Positions 7,975-16,930 of a stretch of DNA of 64,000 nt are shown piece by piece. The stretch is from an uncultured Prevotella sp. (GTDB lineage: Bacteria; Bacteroidota; Bacteroidia; Bacteroidales; Bacteroidaceae). The position numbers and the translations under genes are program-made. A model generated the notes under the pieces. It did no database searches and was not told where the DNA came from. It worked only from the letters and a program-made list of their open reading frames with translations. The stretch spans positions 78,080 through 142,079 of the forward strand of contig CAMVOS010000002.1 in NCBI GenBank assembly GCA_947169185.1. The letters are read 5' to 3'. The stretch's first letter is position 1; each line of letters opens with the position of its first letter.

Positions 7975-8487
7975 TTAATTTGAATAACCTAACTTGGAGA
8001 GTACCTCGTTGGAGATGTCGACCTTGGGGGAACCGAAGATGATACCGGTGTCGCTGGCACGGTCGAGGACGAGCTGGTAGCCACGTAGGTCGGCGATGTC
8101 CTTAACGGCAGTATAGACTTCTTCTTGGATGGGAGAAATGAGTGAGGTGCGCTTCTTGAAAAGCTCGCCTTGTGGTCCGAAGTACTTCTTTTTCAGGTCT
8201 GCAGCTTCCTTCTCTTTGGCCATGATGGCGTCCTGACGGGTCTTTTTCTGCTCCTGCGAGAGGAAGACGACCTCGTTTTGGTAGTTCTTATAGAGGGTCT
8301 GGGCCTCGATTTGCAGGGCATCAACCTCAGCTTGCCATTTCTTTGAGACTTGGTTGAGCTGTTCGTTGGCACGCTCATAGGCAGGGATATTCTTGAAGAT
8401 ATAGTCCATATCCACGAGGGCAAACTTCTGCGCATGCATCGGCAATACTGATGCAAACACTACCATTATTAATAATAACTTCTTCAT
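7975..8487 (-). CDS. OmpH/Skp family periplasmic chaperone (copy 2)
   Basis: The 170-residue protein has a signal peptide (cleavage after PMHAQ), the opening KFALVDMDYIFKNIPAYERA typical of Bacteroidota OmpH, a coiled coil of roughly 90 residues, and the end segment LRGYQLVLDRASDTGIIFGSP. It lies between bamA and the other ompH. In this phylum such pairs are normally found directly after bamA. A third member lies at 33081-33599, ahead of murI. Confidence 0.92.
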   Translation of the reverse strand: MKKLLLIMVVFASVLPMHAQKFALVDMDYIFKNIPAYERANEQLNQVSKKWQAEVDALQIEAQTLYKNYQNEVVFLSQEQKKTRQDAIMAKEKEAADLKKKYFGPQGELFKKRTSLISPIQEEVYTAVKDIADLRGYQLVLDRASDTGIIFGSPKVDISNEVLSKLGYSN

Positions 8488-8558
8488 AATCGTTACTCTT
8501 TTTTTAAGTTAATACATCATCTATGACGCGAAAACTTGCGAATAGTTTAAAAGTTTTG

Positions 8559-11240
8559 TTAGAATTCTTGTCCTAAGATGAAGTGGAACTGACTGCCGCC
8601 CTTGTTAGAGCCAGGATAGGGCTTGTCGAAACCGTATGCCCAGTCGATACCCATCAGACCAACCATTGGGAGGAAGATACGGACACCAAGACCCGCTGAG
8701 CGTTTAAGGTCGAATGGATTGAAGTTTGAGGTCTCGCTCCATGCATTACCGGCTTCCAGGAATCCGAGTCCGTAGATGGTGGTGTTGCCCAGCAGGAAGG
8801 GATAGCGCAACTCGAGCGTGAAACGGTCGTAGGCATAACCCTCGGCACGGTATGGTGTGAGTGAACCGTTGTCGTAACCACGGAGACCAATGGTCTCTTC
8901 AGCGTAGCCTGACGAGTAGCCGCTCATTCCATCACCACCGACATAGAAGGTCTCGAAGGGTGACTTCTTATCTTTATTATATGCACCCAGCAGTCCGAGT
9001 TCAACACGTGTCATGAGCACGAAACACTTCTGTCCGTTGGTGAGCGACGTGTATGTCTTGGTCTTGAGCTTCCATTTGTGATACTCGATCCAGCGGTATT
9101 TATCCTGCAACTCGCTGTTGTAGCGGTCGACGTCGGTGTTGTAGGTCTGGGCAGTAGCCATGTTGCCATAGTTTTTGCCATCGAGCGCTGACCAGGGTGG
9201 CGTCAGTGTTACGCTTGCCATGAACTCTGAACCACGACGTGGGAAGAGCTGGTTGTCGGTAGAGGTACGCGACAGGGTAACGCCCAGGTTGATGTTGTTA
9301 CAGTTACCGTTAGAGATAAGGAAGTAACTCCAGTCGCGCAGCATATAGCGTGTGTAGGAGAGTTGCAGACCCAGCTGGAAGTAGTCGTCGGGCCAGCGCA
9401 GACGCTTACCCCAACCGACTGATGCGCCAAACAGCTTGATATACTTGCTGTCGTCCATCATCGAGGTATAGTCGTAGTAGCCTGAATTATACGAACCGTA
9501 GCCACCATAATAGTTATAGTAGTTGTTCATCCAGGCTGAGTTACGATAGGTGCTCGAGATGTCGCTCTGCTTCGAGTAGAAAGCATTCAGGCTGAACGAA
9601 TTAGGACGCTTGCCGCCAAACCATCCGGTAGAGTAGCCTGTGGAGATAGAACTGTAGTAGCTACCGTTGGATTGCAGGGAGAGCGAGATTTGTTCACCAT
9701 CACCGATGGGCATGATGCCACGATGCATCTTGTTCTTGCCAAACAGGTTACGCATCGAGAAATTGGTGAGCTTGATACCTACACGACCAATGATACCCGT
9801 CTGTCCCCAGCCGAGCGAGAACTCCAGCTGGTCGTTAGACTTCTGTTCCAGTTCCCAATTGATGTCGACGGTACCGTCCTCGTAGTTGGGCTTGATGTCG
9901 GGGTTGACCTTCTCTGGATCGAAAAATCCCATAGAGGCGATGTCGCGTGCTGAACGTTGTAAGGCCTCCTTCGAGAACAGGTCGCCAGGTTTGGTGCGCA
10001 ACTCACGGCGGACCACCTCTTCGTACAGACGGTCGTTACCATAGATGCGCACATGGCTGATGTGTGCCTGTGTACCTTCCTGGATACGCATCTCGAGGTC
10101 GATGGAGTCGCCTACGATATTCACTTCGACAGGGTCGAGATTATAGAACAGATAACCATTGTTCCAATAGTAGTTACCCACAGCGTCCTCATCTTCAGAG
10201 AGACGCTTCTTCATGTACTTCTGGTTGTAGACATCGCCCTTCTTCATGCCTAACACGGCAGACAGGTAGTCGCTGGTGACAACGGTATTGCCCACCCAGG
10301 TAATATTGCGGAGATAGTATTTCTGTCCCTCTTCGACCTTGACATAGACGTTGACATGATTCTCATCGACTGTCCACACGGAGTCTTCTAGGATGACAGC
10401 ATCGCGATAGCCTAACTCATTATATTTCTCAATCAGCGCCTTCTTGGCCTCGTCATAGCGTTCAGGGGTAAACTTCTTGGCCTTGAAGATGTTGTTGAAC
10501 TTACCAGCTTCATTAATCTTGCCAAAGGCACCTTTCTTAATCAGCGAGCCCTTGATTTTGCGGTCTTTCAGCTGTTGGTTGCCCTCAAAGATAATCTTGC
10601 GCACCTTCATCTTCGACTTCTTGTCGACGGTAACATCCAGTATCACCTGATTCTTGCCTGCCACATCATCGCGCTGCACAATCTCAATCTCGGCATTCTT
10701 GTAGCCCTTGTCGTCGAAGTACTTATGTGCCAGGATCTTGGCACGGTCAATCATGTTGGGTGTAATCTGTGCGCCACGCATGATGCCCAATTTCGACTCC
10801 ATGTCCTCGCGTTCAGACTTCTTCAGTCCGTAGTAATTGATGGTACTGACACGCGGACGGGTGGCCAGATGAATGCACAAGTAGACCTTATGTCCGACGA
10901 TGGAGTCGGCAGTGATGGCAACCTTCGAGAACAAACCATGCTTCCAATAGCGCTTCACTGCCTCGGTAATCTCAGTGCCTGGCAAACTGATAGTCTGACC
11001 AACAGAGAGACCAGAGAGACCTGTTAACACGTAGTCTTCATAGCCTTCAACACCTTTTACGGCCAGTCCGCCAATCTCCAGCTGTCGTGGTGTACCGGCA
11101 TACGATATGTCGGGATTGACGACAACATCTTGCGCCACTACAGGGCAAAAGTATAAAGAACAAAAAACAAAGAACAAGTACCGCAACAGCAATGTACGGC
11201 TATTGTTTCTTTGTCGTTGTATGTGCCTTATATCCTTCAT
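8559..11240 (-). CDS. bamA: Outer membrane protein assembly factor BamA
   Basis: The central component of the machine that folds beta-barrels into the outer membrane. The 893-residue protein has a signal peptide, POTRA repeats over roughly residues 60-450 (such as KMKVRKIIFEGNQQLKDRKI and AHISHVRIYGNDRLYEEVVR), then a 16-strand barrel domain with many Tyr/Gly/Asn residues and the C-terminal signal FHFILGQEF ending in Phe. The hydrophobic core of its signal peptide is encoded by an AAAGAAC heptamer array (11155-11182). A barrel loop contains an insertion unusually rich in Tyr, Asn and Gly (NNYYNYYGGYGSYNSGYYDY). Confidence 0.96.
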   Translation of the reverse strand: MKDIRHIQRQRNNSRTLLLRYLFFVFCSLYFCPVVAQDVVVNPDISYAGTPRQLEIGGLAVKGVEGYEDYVLTGLSGLSVGQTISLPGTEITEAVKRYWKHGLFSKVAITADSIVGHKVYLCIHLATRPRVSTINYYGLKKSEREDMESKLGIMRGAQITPNMIDRAKILAHKYFDDKGYKNAEIEIVQRDDVAGKNQVILDVTVDKKSKMKVRKIIFEGNQQLKDRKIKGSLIKKGAFGKINEAGKFNNIFKAKKFTPERYDEAKKALIEKYNELGYRDAVILEDSVWTVDENHVNVYVKVEEGQKYYLRNITWVGNTVVTSDYLSAVLGMKKGDVYNQKYMKKRLSEDEDAVGNYYWNNGYLFYNLDPVEVNIVGDSIDLEMRIQEGTQAHISHVRIYGNDRLYEEVVRRELRTKPGDLFSKEALQRSARDIASMGFFDPEKVNPDIKPNYEDGTVDINWELEQKSNDQLEFSLGWGQTGIIGRVGIKLTNFSMRNLFGKNKMHRGIMPIGDGEQISLSLQSNGSYYSSISTGYSTGWFGGKRPNSFSLNAFYSKQSDISSTYRNSAWMNNYYNYYGGYGSYNSGYYDYTSMMDDSKYIKLFGASVGWGKRLRWPDDYFQLGLQLSYTRYMLRDWSYFLISNGNCNNINLGVTLSRTSTDNQLFPRRGSEFMASVTLTPPWSALDGKNYGNMATAQTYNTDVDRYNSELQDKYRWIEYHKWKLKTKTYTSLTNGQKCFVLMTRVELGLLGAYNKDKKSPFETFYVGGDGMSGYSSGYAEETIGLRGYDNGSLTPYRAEGYAYDRFTLELRYPFLLGNTTIYGLGFLEAGNAWSETSNFNPFDLKRSAGLGVRIFLPMVGLMGIDWAYGFDKPYPGSNKGGSQFHFILGQEF
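11155..11182 (-). repeat. Heptamer array encoding the BamA signal-peptide core
   Basis: Plus-strand units AAAGAAC, AAAAAAC, AAAGAAC, AAGTACC repeat every 7 bases. Read on the minus strand in three frames in turn they encode part of the hydrophobic stretch RYLFFVFCSLYFC. Confidence 0.72.
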
Positions 11241-11283
11241 TTTTTATCTTTCTTCTTTTTCTTTTTTCTTTATTCTCTAGGAG

Positions 11284-12021
11284 CTATGCCTCGTTTTCCA
11301 CCTGTGCCTCCGTCTTGCCAAAGCGGCGCTGACGACCCTGATAGTTTGCGATAGCTTGATGCAGGGCCTCTTCGTCGAAGTCGGGCCAATAGGTGTCGCA
11401 GAAATAGAATTCAGAATAGGCGCATTGCCACAACAGGTAGTTGCTGATACGCAGCTCACCACCCGTACGGATGAGCAGTTCTGGGTCGGGCATAAAGTTG
11501 GTCCACAGATGGTCGTTGATGGTCTGCTCGGTTATGTCGTCGACGTTCAGCGTTCCCTGTTTCACCTCTTCTGCAATAAGACGTGTTGCACGTGTCAGCT
11601 CCAACTTCGACGAGTAGCTCATGGCCACCACCATTGTCATACCGTCGTTGTCCTTGGTCAGATTCTCCATATAGTGAATCTTGTCCTGTACACTCTGAGG
11701 CAGTCTCTCGATGTCGCCCACCATGAGGAATTTGACGTTGTTGTCGGTAAACAGCTCCATCTCGATGAAACTGAGCACCAGCCCCATCAGCGCCTCAATT
11801 TCGTAGGCGGGACGATTCCAGTTCTCGGTAGAGAAGGTGTAGAGCGTCAGGTACTTGACACCCAGACGTGCACATTCTGCTGTGATTTTCTTTACTGTAT
11901 CCAGACCTGCCTTGTGTCCGAAAGTGCGATCCAAACCACGATCTGTTGCCCAGCGTCCATTGCCGTCCATGATGATGGCAATATGCTGTGGTATGCGATT
12001 CTTATCCAGTTCCGTATTCAT
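11284..12021 (-). CDS. uppS: Isoprenyl transferase (undecaprenyl diphosphate synthase)
   Basis: Makes the C55 lipid carrier precursor for peptidoglycan and surface glycans by cis-prenyl chain elongation. The 245-residue protein carries the cis-prenyltransferase signature [16 protein letters not shown] with the catalytic Asp, then [18 protein letters not shown] and, near the end, [20 protein letters not shown] and [13 protein letters not shown]. It sits between the DUF6089 gene and bamA, as in other Bacteroidales, linking lipid-carrier supply to outer-membrane assembly. The gap to bamA is 43 bp. Confidence 0.96.
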   Translation of the reverse strand: MNTELDKNRIPQHIAIIMDGNGRWATDRGLDRTFGHKAGLDTVKKITAECARLGVKYLTLYTFSTENWNRPAYEIEALMGLVLSFIEMELFTDNNVKFLMVGDIERLPQSVQDKIHYMENLTKDNDGMTMVVAMSYSSKLELTRATRLIAEEVKQGTLNVDDITEQTINDHLWTNFMPDPELLIRTGGELRISNYLLWQCAYSEFYFCDTYWPDFDEEALHQAIANYQGRQRRFGKTEAQVENEA

Positions 12022-12071
12022 ATTTCGTATTGTCGTTATTTCTTACTTCCTACATCTTATATCAGCCTCCA

Positions 12072-12743
12072 TTAGTCTTTGTCGTTATGACATGTACGGC
12101 ACTTGGCCCACAGGTCGTAGCTTAACGACACACGAAAATGGCTATAGCAGTCGGTGTTCTTGAACAGACCGCTGCTTTGGATGCCATACGGGTCTTCCAT
12201 GCCGTCCAGCCTGTCGTTAGTGGTGATATGCATAGCCCACTCGGCAGCTAGATTGAGACGATCAGCTATCTTATACTTTACTCCCACTCCAATGGGCATA
12301 TTCGCACCTACTGTCGTCTTGTCGGCTTTGGCAATGGTCATACCCACTCCAATGGTGATGTACGGTGTGAGCCGCTTGGCCCCACGATATTCAAATCCTG
12401 TGCCATAAGGCCAGAAATTGTATTCCAGTCGCAACCCCGCATCAACCACTTTCGAATTAAAGTCGTAGGTGGTCGTCAAGGGGAAGTATGTCTTGGCATC
12501 CTTCGAAGAACCTTTCAGTTGTCCGTAGCTCACATTTAGAGCGAGTGCCCTGCGGGGGTCAAAACGGTATTTCGCCAGTAATGTACCCATGGGCTGCAGG
12601 TTCTTGAGGATGTTGCCATTGAAATCGCCCTGATAGGATACCATTCCGATGCCACCACCAATCTCCAGCCTGTATTCAGGCTCCGTCTGAGCATGAATAC
12701 TGGATACCAGTAGCAACAGAGTGGCTATCACGACGTTTCTCAT
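12072..12743 (-). CDS. Outer-membrane beta-barrel protein, DUF6089 type
   Basis: A small predicted outer-membrane barrel of unknown function. From the chosen ATG (MRNVVIATLLLLVSS) the 223-residue protein has a signal peptide ending SIHAQ, then alternating strands: RLEIGGGIGMVSYQGDF, LAKYRFDPRRALALNVSYG, LRLEYNFWPYG and the closing HFRVSLSYDLW, followed by a short Cys-containing tail (CRTCHNDKD). The ATG 48 bases further upstream would put 16 polar residues before the signal peptide and overlap the previous gene, so I prefer the later start. Family placement rests on the conserved position before uppS/bamA. Confidence 0.78.
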   Translation of the reverse strand: MRNVVIATLLLLVSSIHAQTEPEYRLEIGGGIGMVSYQGDFNGNILKNLQPMGTLLAKYRFDPRRALALNVSYGQLKGSSKDAKTYFPLTTTYDFNSKVVDAGLRLEYNFWPYGTGFEYRGAKRLTPYITIGVGMTIAKADKTTVGANMPIGVGVKYKIADRLNLAAEWAMHITTNDRLDGMEDPYGIQSSGLFKNTDCYSHFRVSLSYDLWAKCRTCHNDKD

Positions 12744-12745
12744 CC

Positions 12746-13942
12746 CTATTTCTGCTTCTTCCAGCCTAATTTGTTCAGTCTGCCACGCCATACCTGACCA
12801 CTGCCTTCGCAGTGCAGCCAGATGTAATTGTCGGCATCAACGGTGGCGGTGACATTGTCCGCAAAGCGGTCAAAGTCTTCAGGATAGTCATAGGAGGGAT
12901 TGTATTTCCACGTGATGCCATGGTCGCGACTTTGGTAGATGGTGTAATAAGCCCTTTCGTCGCATCCGCCAATGCCATCACCGCCAAATGCCAGAATGCC
13001 GTCGTCGTACTTCACCATGGTCAGATTCTTCAGTCGTGGCAGAGCCAGCGAGTCGCTGGTAGCAGCACGCTCCATATATGTCCAGCTGGCCTCTGGGGCA
13101 TTCTTGCTATAGTCAACCACCTTGCGCCACACCATGGCAATGGCTTCATTGTTCTGTTCGTTGACCTCACGGTTGCCGATGAGCAACACGTAGTCGACAC
13201 TGTCGGTATTGGTCATAGGATAGCTGATGAGTGCCAAGTCACGTGTAGGCAACTTGTCGTCATCCTCTATGATCAGCTCTTCCTGCCATGTGGCACCTTT
13301 GTCATGCGACACCATAAGCTTATTGTCAGTAGACATGGCATAGCGTTCAGACGTACTGTTGCCCAATATTTTTTTGATACCTTCAGGCAGAACCGTTTCG
13401 TCTGGTGTTGCTGTCCAATCGTCATCCATCAGAGTCCATACAAATTGGTTGCCATCCTCCTGATGAACATCGACACTGATATAGTACTGATTGTAGTTAG
13501 TACCATCACTGGAATAGACCCTGACCTTACGTGGCTTAGAATAATCGATGCTGTCCGACGAGGAGAAATAGTCAAAGACGTCGGGTGCATTCAGACGTTC
13601 TATGAGTGCAACACCATTGTTTCGGGTTGAAATGGTGCCAACGACATGCTTGATGTCGGTACCCAAGGGCAGTGAGTCGTTGTTGAAGATGCAGCGCCCG
13701 ATAATCGTCGTGTCCTTGAAGGTGTGCTTCGATGTGCTTGACTGGTCGATGCTGAAATCATAGCTACTACCTTTATATGTCGTCTTCTTTCCGTCAATAT
13801 ATTTGTTGAGGGTGCCTAATGTAAAACCAGTAATAGCGGCATCTCCGTAGAGTGTCACGCTGTTGCTGTCGTCTGATTTGAGGCAAGAGGCCATCAGTAC
13901 GATGGTCATTGCTAATATCAATGAGATTTTTATGAGCTTCAT
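12746..13942 (-). CDS. Putative lipoprotein, DUF6242 type
   Basis: The 398-residue protein starts with a lipoprotein signal peptide (lipobox LMASC, Cys about residue 20), then a beta-rich N-terminal domain and a C-terminal region resembling sialidase/BNR-like beta-propeller segments, for example TWQEELIIEDD, GITWKYNPSYDYPEDF and VWRGRLNKLGWKKQK. It is probably anchored in the outer membrane and may bind glycan or protein; the function is unknown. It is the first gene of the envelope operon, driven by the promoter at 13969-14001, and ends 2 bases before the DUF6089 start. The DUF name comes from resemblance and gene order. Confidence 0.75.
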   Translation of the reverse strand: MKLIKISLILAMTIVLMASCLKSDDSNSVTLYGDAAITGFTLGTLNKYIDGKKTTYKGSSYDFSIDQSSTSKHTFKDTTIIGRCIFNNDSLPLGTDIKHVVGTISTRNNGVALIERLNAPDVFDYFSSSDSIDYSKPRKVRVYSSDGTNYNQYYISVDVHQEDGNQFVWTLMDDDWTATPDETVLPEGIKKILGNSTSERYAMSTDNKLMVSHDKGATWQEELIIEDDDKLPTRDLALISYPMTNTDSVDYVLLIGNREVNEQNNEAIAMVWRKVVDYSKNAPEASWTYMERAATSDSLALPRLKNLTMVKYDDGILAFGGDGIGGCDERAYYTIYQSRDHGITWKYNPSYDYPEDFDRFADNVTATVDADNYIWLHCEGSGQVWRGRLNKLGWKKQK

Positions 13943-13968
13943 TTGCTTACTTTATTCCAATTTGGGTG

Positions 13969-14001
13969 CAAATTTACGCACAAATCTTCAATTTTGAGCA
14001 A
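13969..14001 (-). promoter_or_regulatory. Promoter of the envelope operon
   Basis: Minus-strand TAAATTTG (13976-13969) followed by CACCC, with a TTG (14001-13999) 22 bp upstream. The leader is about 20 bases long before the DUF6242 start. Confidence 0.65.
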
Positions 14002-14066
14002 TTTTCTTTCTTTTATTAAGTAAAATATATGATAAAAGACGATATTTTAGGTTTATTTATAAAAAG

Positions 14067-14100
14067 AGCGCGGTATGAATCACTCACTCCGCGCTATTTT
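14067..14100 (-). terminator. Intrinsic terminator of the 31-codon gene
   Basis: AGCGCGG and CCGCGCT form a 7-bp GC-rich stem (arms 14067-14073 and 14089-14095). On the minus strand the stem is followed by CTTTTT. It starts 6 bases after the stop codon of the small gene. Confidence 0.85.
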
Positions 14101-14196
14101 TCAACGAATATCGGTATTTACTAACGTGATAACACTTAATACTGTCGCCACAGCCGTACACACCAATATTAGCGTTGTTTGAAAATCTAATAACAT
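14101..14196 (-). CDS. Predicted 31-residue single-pass membrane peptide
   Basis: I do not recognise this peptide. The minus-strand frame from ATG at 14196 to TGA reads MLLDFQTTLILVCTAVATVL then SVITLVNTDIR. Residues 8-25 form one hydrophobic helix, with an acidic residue at position 4 and a short polar end. It has its own promoter (14276-14310), a leader of about 75 bases with an AAGG-containing stretch 8-11 bases before the ATG, and an intrinsic terminator right after the stop, so it is a complete one-gene unit. The 13-base sequence GTTATTAGATTTT occurs both in the leader and across the start codon. It could be a small regulatory membrane protein or a type I toxin-like peptide; a noncoding RNA is the alternative. 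Confidence 0.55.
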   Translation of the reverse strand: MLLDFQTTLILVCTAVATVLSVITLVNTDIR

Positions 14197-14275
14197 AATC
14201 TTTACCTTAAAAAATCTAATAACTACTAACCTAATGAATAACTATGAAAACATGTAATCATCACGATTACGGGTG

Positions 14276-14310
14276 CAAAATTACTGCATTTTTATCAAGA
14301 CGCGCACAAA
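14276..14310 (-). promoter_or_regulatory. Promoter of the 31-codon gene
   Basis: Minus-strand TAATTTTG (14283-14276) followed by CACCC. The TTTG at 14310-14307 is 23 bp upstream and is part of the U-tract of the pckA terminator. A palindrome, GTAATC-GTGAT-GATTAC, begins the transcript. Confidence 0.65.
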
Positions 14311-14341
14311 AAGAGGTGATTTCCGAAAGAAACCACCTCTT
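14307..14341 (-). terminator. Intrinsic terminator of pckA
   Basis: AAGAGGTG (14311-14318) pairs with CACCTCTT (14334-14341). The minus-strand transcript continues as TTTTTG. It lies 28 bases after the pckA stop and its U-tract supplies the -33 box of the next promoter. Confidence 0.82.
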
Positions 14342-14368
14342 ATTTTGATGTAGGTCAAAAAATGCTTT

Positions 14369-15982
14369 TTAGAGCTTTGGACCAGCAGCGACGAGTGCCT
14401 TACCAGCCTCGTTGCCCTCGTACTTCTTGAAGTTCTTGATGAAGCGGGCAGCCAGATCCTCAGCCTTCTTGTTCCACTCAGCAGCGTCAGCGTAAGTGTC
14501 ACGAGGATCGAGGATAGCGGGGTTCACGTTGGGCAGAGCTGTGGGAACCTCGAAGTCGAAGTAAGGAATCTTCTTGGTCTCAGCCTTCAGGATAGCGCCA
14601 TCCAGGATAGCGTCGATGATACCACGTGTATCGGGGATAGAGATACGCTTGCCGGTACCGTTCCAACCAGTGTTCACGAGGTAAGCCTTGGCACCGCTCT
14701 TCTCCATCTTCTTAACGAGCTCCTCAGCATACTTTGTGGGGTGCAGCTCGAGGAATGCCTGACCGAAGCAAGCAGAGAATGTAGGAGTAGGCTCAGTGAT
14801 ACCACGCTCTGTACCAGCCAGCTTAGCTGTGAAACCAGAGAGGAAGTAGTACTTAGTCTGCTCAGGAGTCAGGATAGATACTGGGGGCAGTACGCCGAAT
14901 GCGTCAGCAGAGAGGAAGATAACGTTCTTAGCCTCTGGACCAGCGCTCTTGCCGTTCACCTTCTGGGCAATCTTCTCGATGTGGTTGATAGGATAGCTTA
15001 CGCGGGTGTTCTCAGTAACGCTCTTGTCAGCGAAGTCAATCTTACCAGCAGCGTCAACAGTTACGTTCTCGAGCAGAGCGTCGCGCTTGATAGCTCCGTA
15101 GATGTCTGGCTCGTTCTCCTTAGAGAGGTTGATAACCTTAGCGTAGCAGCCACCCTCGAAGTTGAATACACCCTCGTCGTCCCATCCGTGCTCGTCGTCA
15201 CCAATCAGCAGACGCTTAGGATCGGTAGACAGCGTGGTCTTACCTGTACCAGACAGACCGAAGAAGATAGCGGTGTTCTTACCCTCCATATCGGTGTTAG
15301 CAGAGCAGTGCATAGAAGCGATACCCTGCAGAGGCAGATAGTAGTTCATCATTGAGAACATACCCTTCTTCATCTCACCACCGTACCAAGTGTTGATGAT
15401 CACCTGCTCGCGGCTTGTGGTGTTGAAAGCCACGCAGGTCTCTGAGTTCAGGCCCAGTGCCTTGTAGTCCTCAACCTTAGCCTTAGAAGCGTTATAAATC
15501 ACGAAGTTAGGCTCGAACGACTCCAACTCCTCAGCGGTAGGCTGGATGAACATGTTCTTAACGAAGTGTGCCTGCCAAGCCACCTCAACGATAAAACGGA
15601 CGCGCAGACGGGTAGCCTCGTTAGCACCACAGAAAGCGTCAACAACATACAGGTTCTTATTGCAGAGTTCCTTGATGGCAATCTCCTTAACCTTTGCCCA
15701 AACCTCCTCGCTCATGGGGTGGTTGTCGTTCTTGTACTCCTCAGTAGTCCACCATACCTTGTCCTGGCTCTGTGCATCCTTCACGATGTACTTGTCCTTA
15801 GGTGAACGACCAGTGTAGATACCAGTCATAACGTTTACAGCGTTGAGCTCGGTGTTTACGCCCTTGTCGAAACCCTCGAGACCAGCCTTTGTCTCCTCCT
15901 CGAAGAGGTACTCATACGATGGATTGTGAGCAATCACGGTAGAACCAGTGATGCCATACTGAGTCAAATCTAACTTTGCCAT
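14369..15982 (-). CDS. pckA: Phosphoenolpyruvate carboxykinase (ATP)
   Basis: Interconverts oxaloacetate and phosphoenolpyruvate with ATP/ADP. In rumen and gut Bacteroidales it usually runs towards oxaloacetate, fixing CO2 on the path to succinate. The 537-residue protein carries [43 protein letters not shown], the P-loop-like kinase motif [11 protein letters not shown], and the metal-binding [20 protein letters not shown]. Length and motifs match the ATP-dependent family throughout. It is a single-gene unit with a clear promoter and terminator. Codon use is strongly biased, as expected for a highly expressed gene. Confidence 0.98.
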   Translation of the reverse strand: MAKLDLTQYGITGSTVIAHNPSYEYLFEEETKAGLEGFDKGVNTELNAVNVMTGIYTGRSPKDKYIVKDAQSQDKVWWTTEEYKNDNHPMSEEVWAKVKEIAIKELCNKNLYVVDAFCGANEATRLRVRFIVEVAWQAHFVKNMFIQPTAEELESFEPNFVIYNASKAKVEDYKALGLNSETCVAFNTTSREQVIINTWYGGEMKKGMFSMMNYYLPLQGIASMHCSANTDMEGKNTAIFFGLSGTGKTTLSTDPKRLLIGDDEHGWDDEGVFNFEGGCYAKVINLSKENEPDIYGAIKRDALLENVTVDAAGKIDFADKSVTENTRVSYPINHIEKIAQKVNGKSAGPEAKNVIFLSADAFGVLPPVSILTPEQTKYYFLSGFTAKLAGTERGITEPTPTFSACFGQAFLELHPTKYAEELVKKMEKSGAKAYLVNTGWNGTGKRISIPDTRGIIDAILDGAILKAETKKIPYFDFEVPTALPNVNPAILDPRDTYADAAEWNKKAEDLAARFIKNFKKYEGNEAGKALVAAGPKL

Positions 15983-16031
15983 AATACTTTTTATTTTAAA
16001 ATTACTATTACCTATTTTTTGAATTCGGGTG

Positions 16032-16039
16032 CAAAGGTA
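16032..16039 (-). promoter_or_regulatory. -7 box of the pckA promoter
   Basis: Minus-strand TACCTTTG followed by CACCCG, giving a leader of about 45 bases. The -33 region is occupied by an AAGAATT heptamer array (16050-16070), and I see no TTG at the usual spacing. Confidence 0.68.
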
Positions 16040-16049
16040 CTAATAAAAT

Positions 16050-16070
16050 AAGAATTAAGAATTAAGAATT
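16050..16070. repeat. Three perfect AAGAATT heptamers
   Basis: Exactly three tandem copies of AAGAATT, located 11 bp upstream of the pckA -7 box and on the non-coding side of the upp promoter. Confidence 0.9.
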
Positions 16071-16152
16071 GAGAATATTTTGTGCGCACACAACCTTTTT
16101 TAGGTTAAAGAAGTTAAAAAACGACACACTAATCAGTTTTTGTCACTCCCAC

Positions 16153-16185
16153 TTGTCAAAATTTAGCGCAAAATCAGTACCTTTG
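16153..16185 (+). promoter_or_regulatory. Promoter of upp
   Basis: TTG (16153-16155), 22 bp, then TACCTTTG (16178-16185) followed by TACCC. The leader before the upp ATG is about 20 bases. Confidence 0.65.
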
Positions 16186-16209
16186 TACCCATCTTAAAAA
16201 CTCATAACT

Positions 16210-16893
16210 ATGGAAGTAATAGATTTCAGCAAGAACAACTCGATTATCAATCAGTATATGTCGGAGTTGCGTGACAAGAACTACCAGAAGAATCGCCTGC
16301 TGTTCCGTTACAACATCAAGCGTATCGGTGAAATGATGGCCTACGAGCTGTCGAAGACTTTGGAATACAAGCCCAAGACCATTACGACACCTCTTGGTAC
16401 TATCGACATTCCCCTGCCCAAGGAAGACATCGTACTGGCTACCGTATTGCGTGCCGGGCTGCCGTTCCATGAGGGCTTCCTCGACGTGTTCGATAAGGCC
16501 GACAATGGCTTCGTGTCAGCCTTCCGCATGTATATCAATCGTGAACATACTGAGGTCGGTGTTCATACGGAATATATTGCTACACAAAGTGTTAAGAACA
16601 AGACGCTTATCATTGTCGACCCCATGCTGGCAACGGGTGGCAGTCTGGCTGCCGCCATCGACTCCCTGCTACAGGCTGGCAAGCCCAAGAAGATTCATCT
16701 CTGTTGCGTCATTGCTGCCCCTGAGGGCATCGAAGTCGTTAAGGAAGCATTGCCCGAAGGTTCCACCATCTGGTGTGCTGCCATCGACCAGGGTATGAAC
16801 GAGCAGAAATATATCGTGCCGGGCTTTGGCGACTGTGGCGACCTCTGCTATGGCGAGAAGTTGCAGTCGTTCCGTAAAATTGCCGATAAATAA
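16210..16893 (+). CDS. upp: Uracil phosphoribosyltransferase
   Basis: Salvages uracil by joining it to PRPP to give UMP. The 227-residue protein has PRTase features: TVLRAGLPFHEGFLDVF, the PRPP-binding loop LIIVDPMLATGGSLAA, and the uracil-binding end IVPGFGDCGDLCYG, which corresponds to the YxxPGxGDxGDR motif of the family with a C in place of R. It has its own promoter and is followed by fucP 37 bases later, with a heptamer array in the gap. Confidence 0.93.
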   Translation: MEVIDFSKNNSIINQYMSELRDKNYQKNRLLFRYNIKRIGEMMAYELSKTLEYKPKTITTPLGTIDIPLPKEDIVLATVLRAGLPFHEGFLDVFDKADNGFVSAFRMYINREHTEVGVHTEYIATQSVKNKTLIIVDPMLATGGSLAAAIDSLLQAGKPKKIHLCCVIAAPEGIEVVKEALPEGSTIWCAAIDQGMNEQKYIVPGFGDCGDLCYGEKLQSFRKIADK

Positions 16894-16909
16894 TCAAATA
16901 CTCCAAACT

Positions 16910-16930
16910 CTTAACGCTAAACGCTAAACT
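16910..16930 (+). repeat. Heptamer array directly before fucP
   Basis: CTTAACG, CTAAACG, CTAAACT and then the fucP ATG: three 7-base units filling the ribosome-binding region. Confidence 0.8.

Noticed and set aside
14244..14348. Plus-strand 34-codon frame overlapping the promoter and pckA terminator
   Set aside because: It runs through the terminator stem on the opposite strand, has no promoter of its own and no ribosome-binding site.
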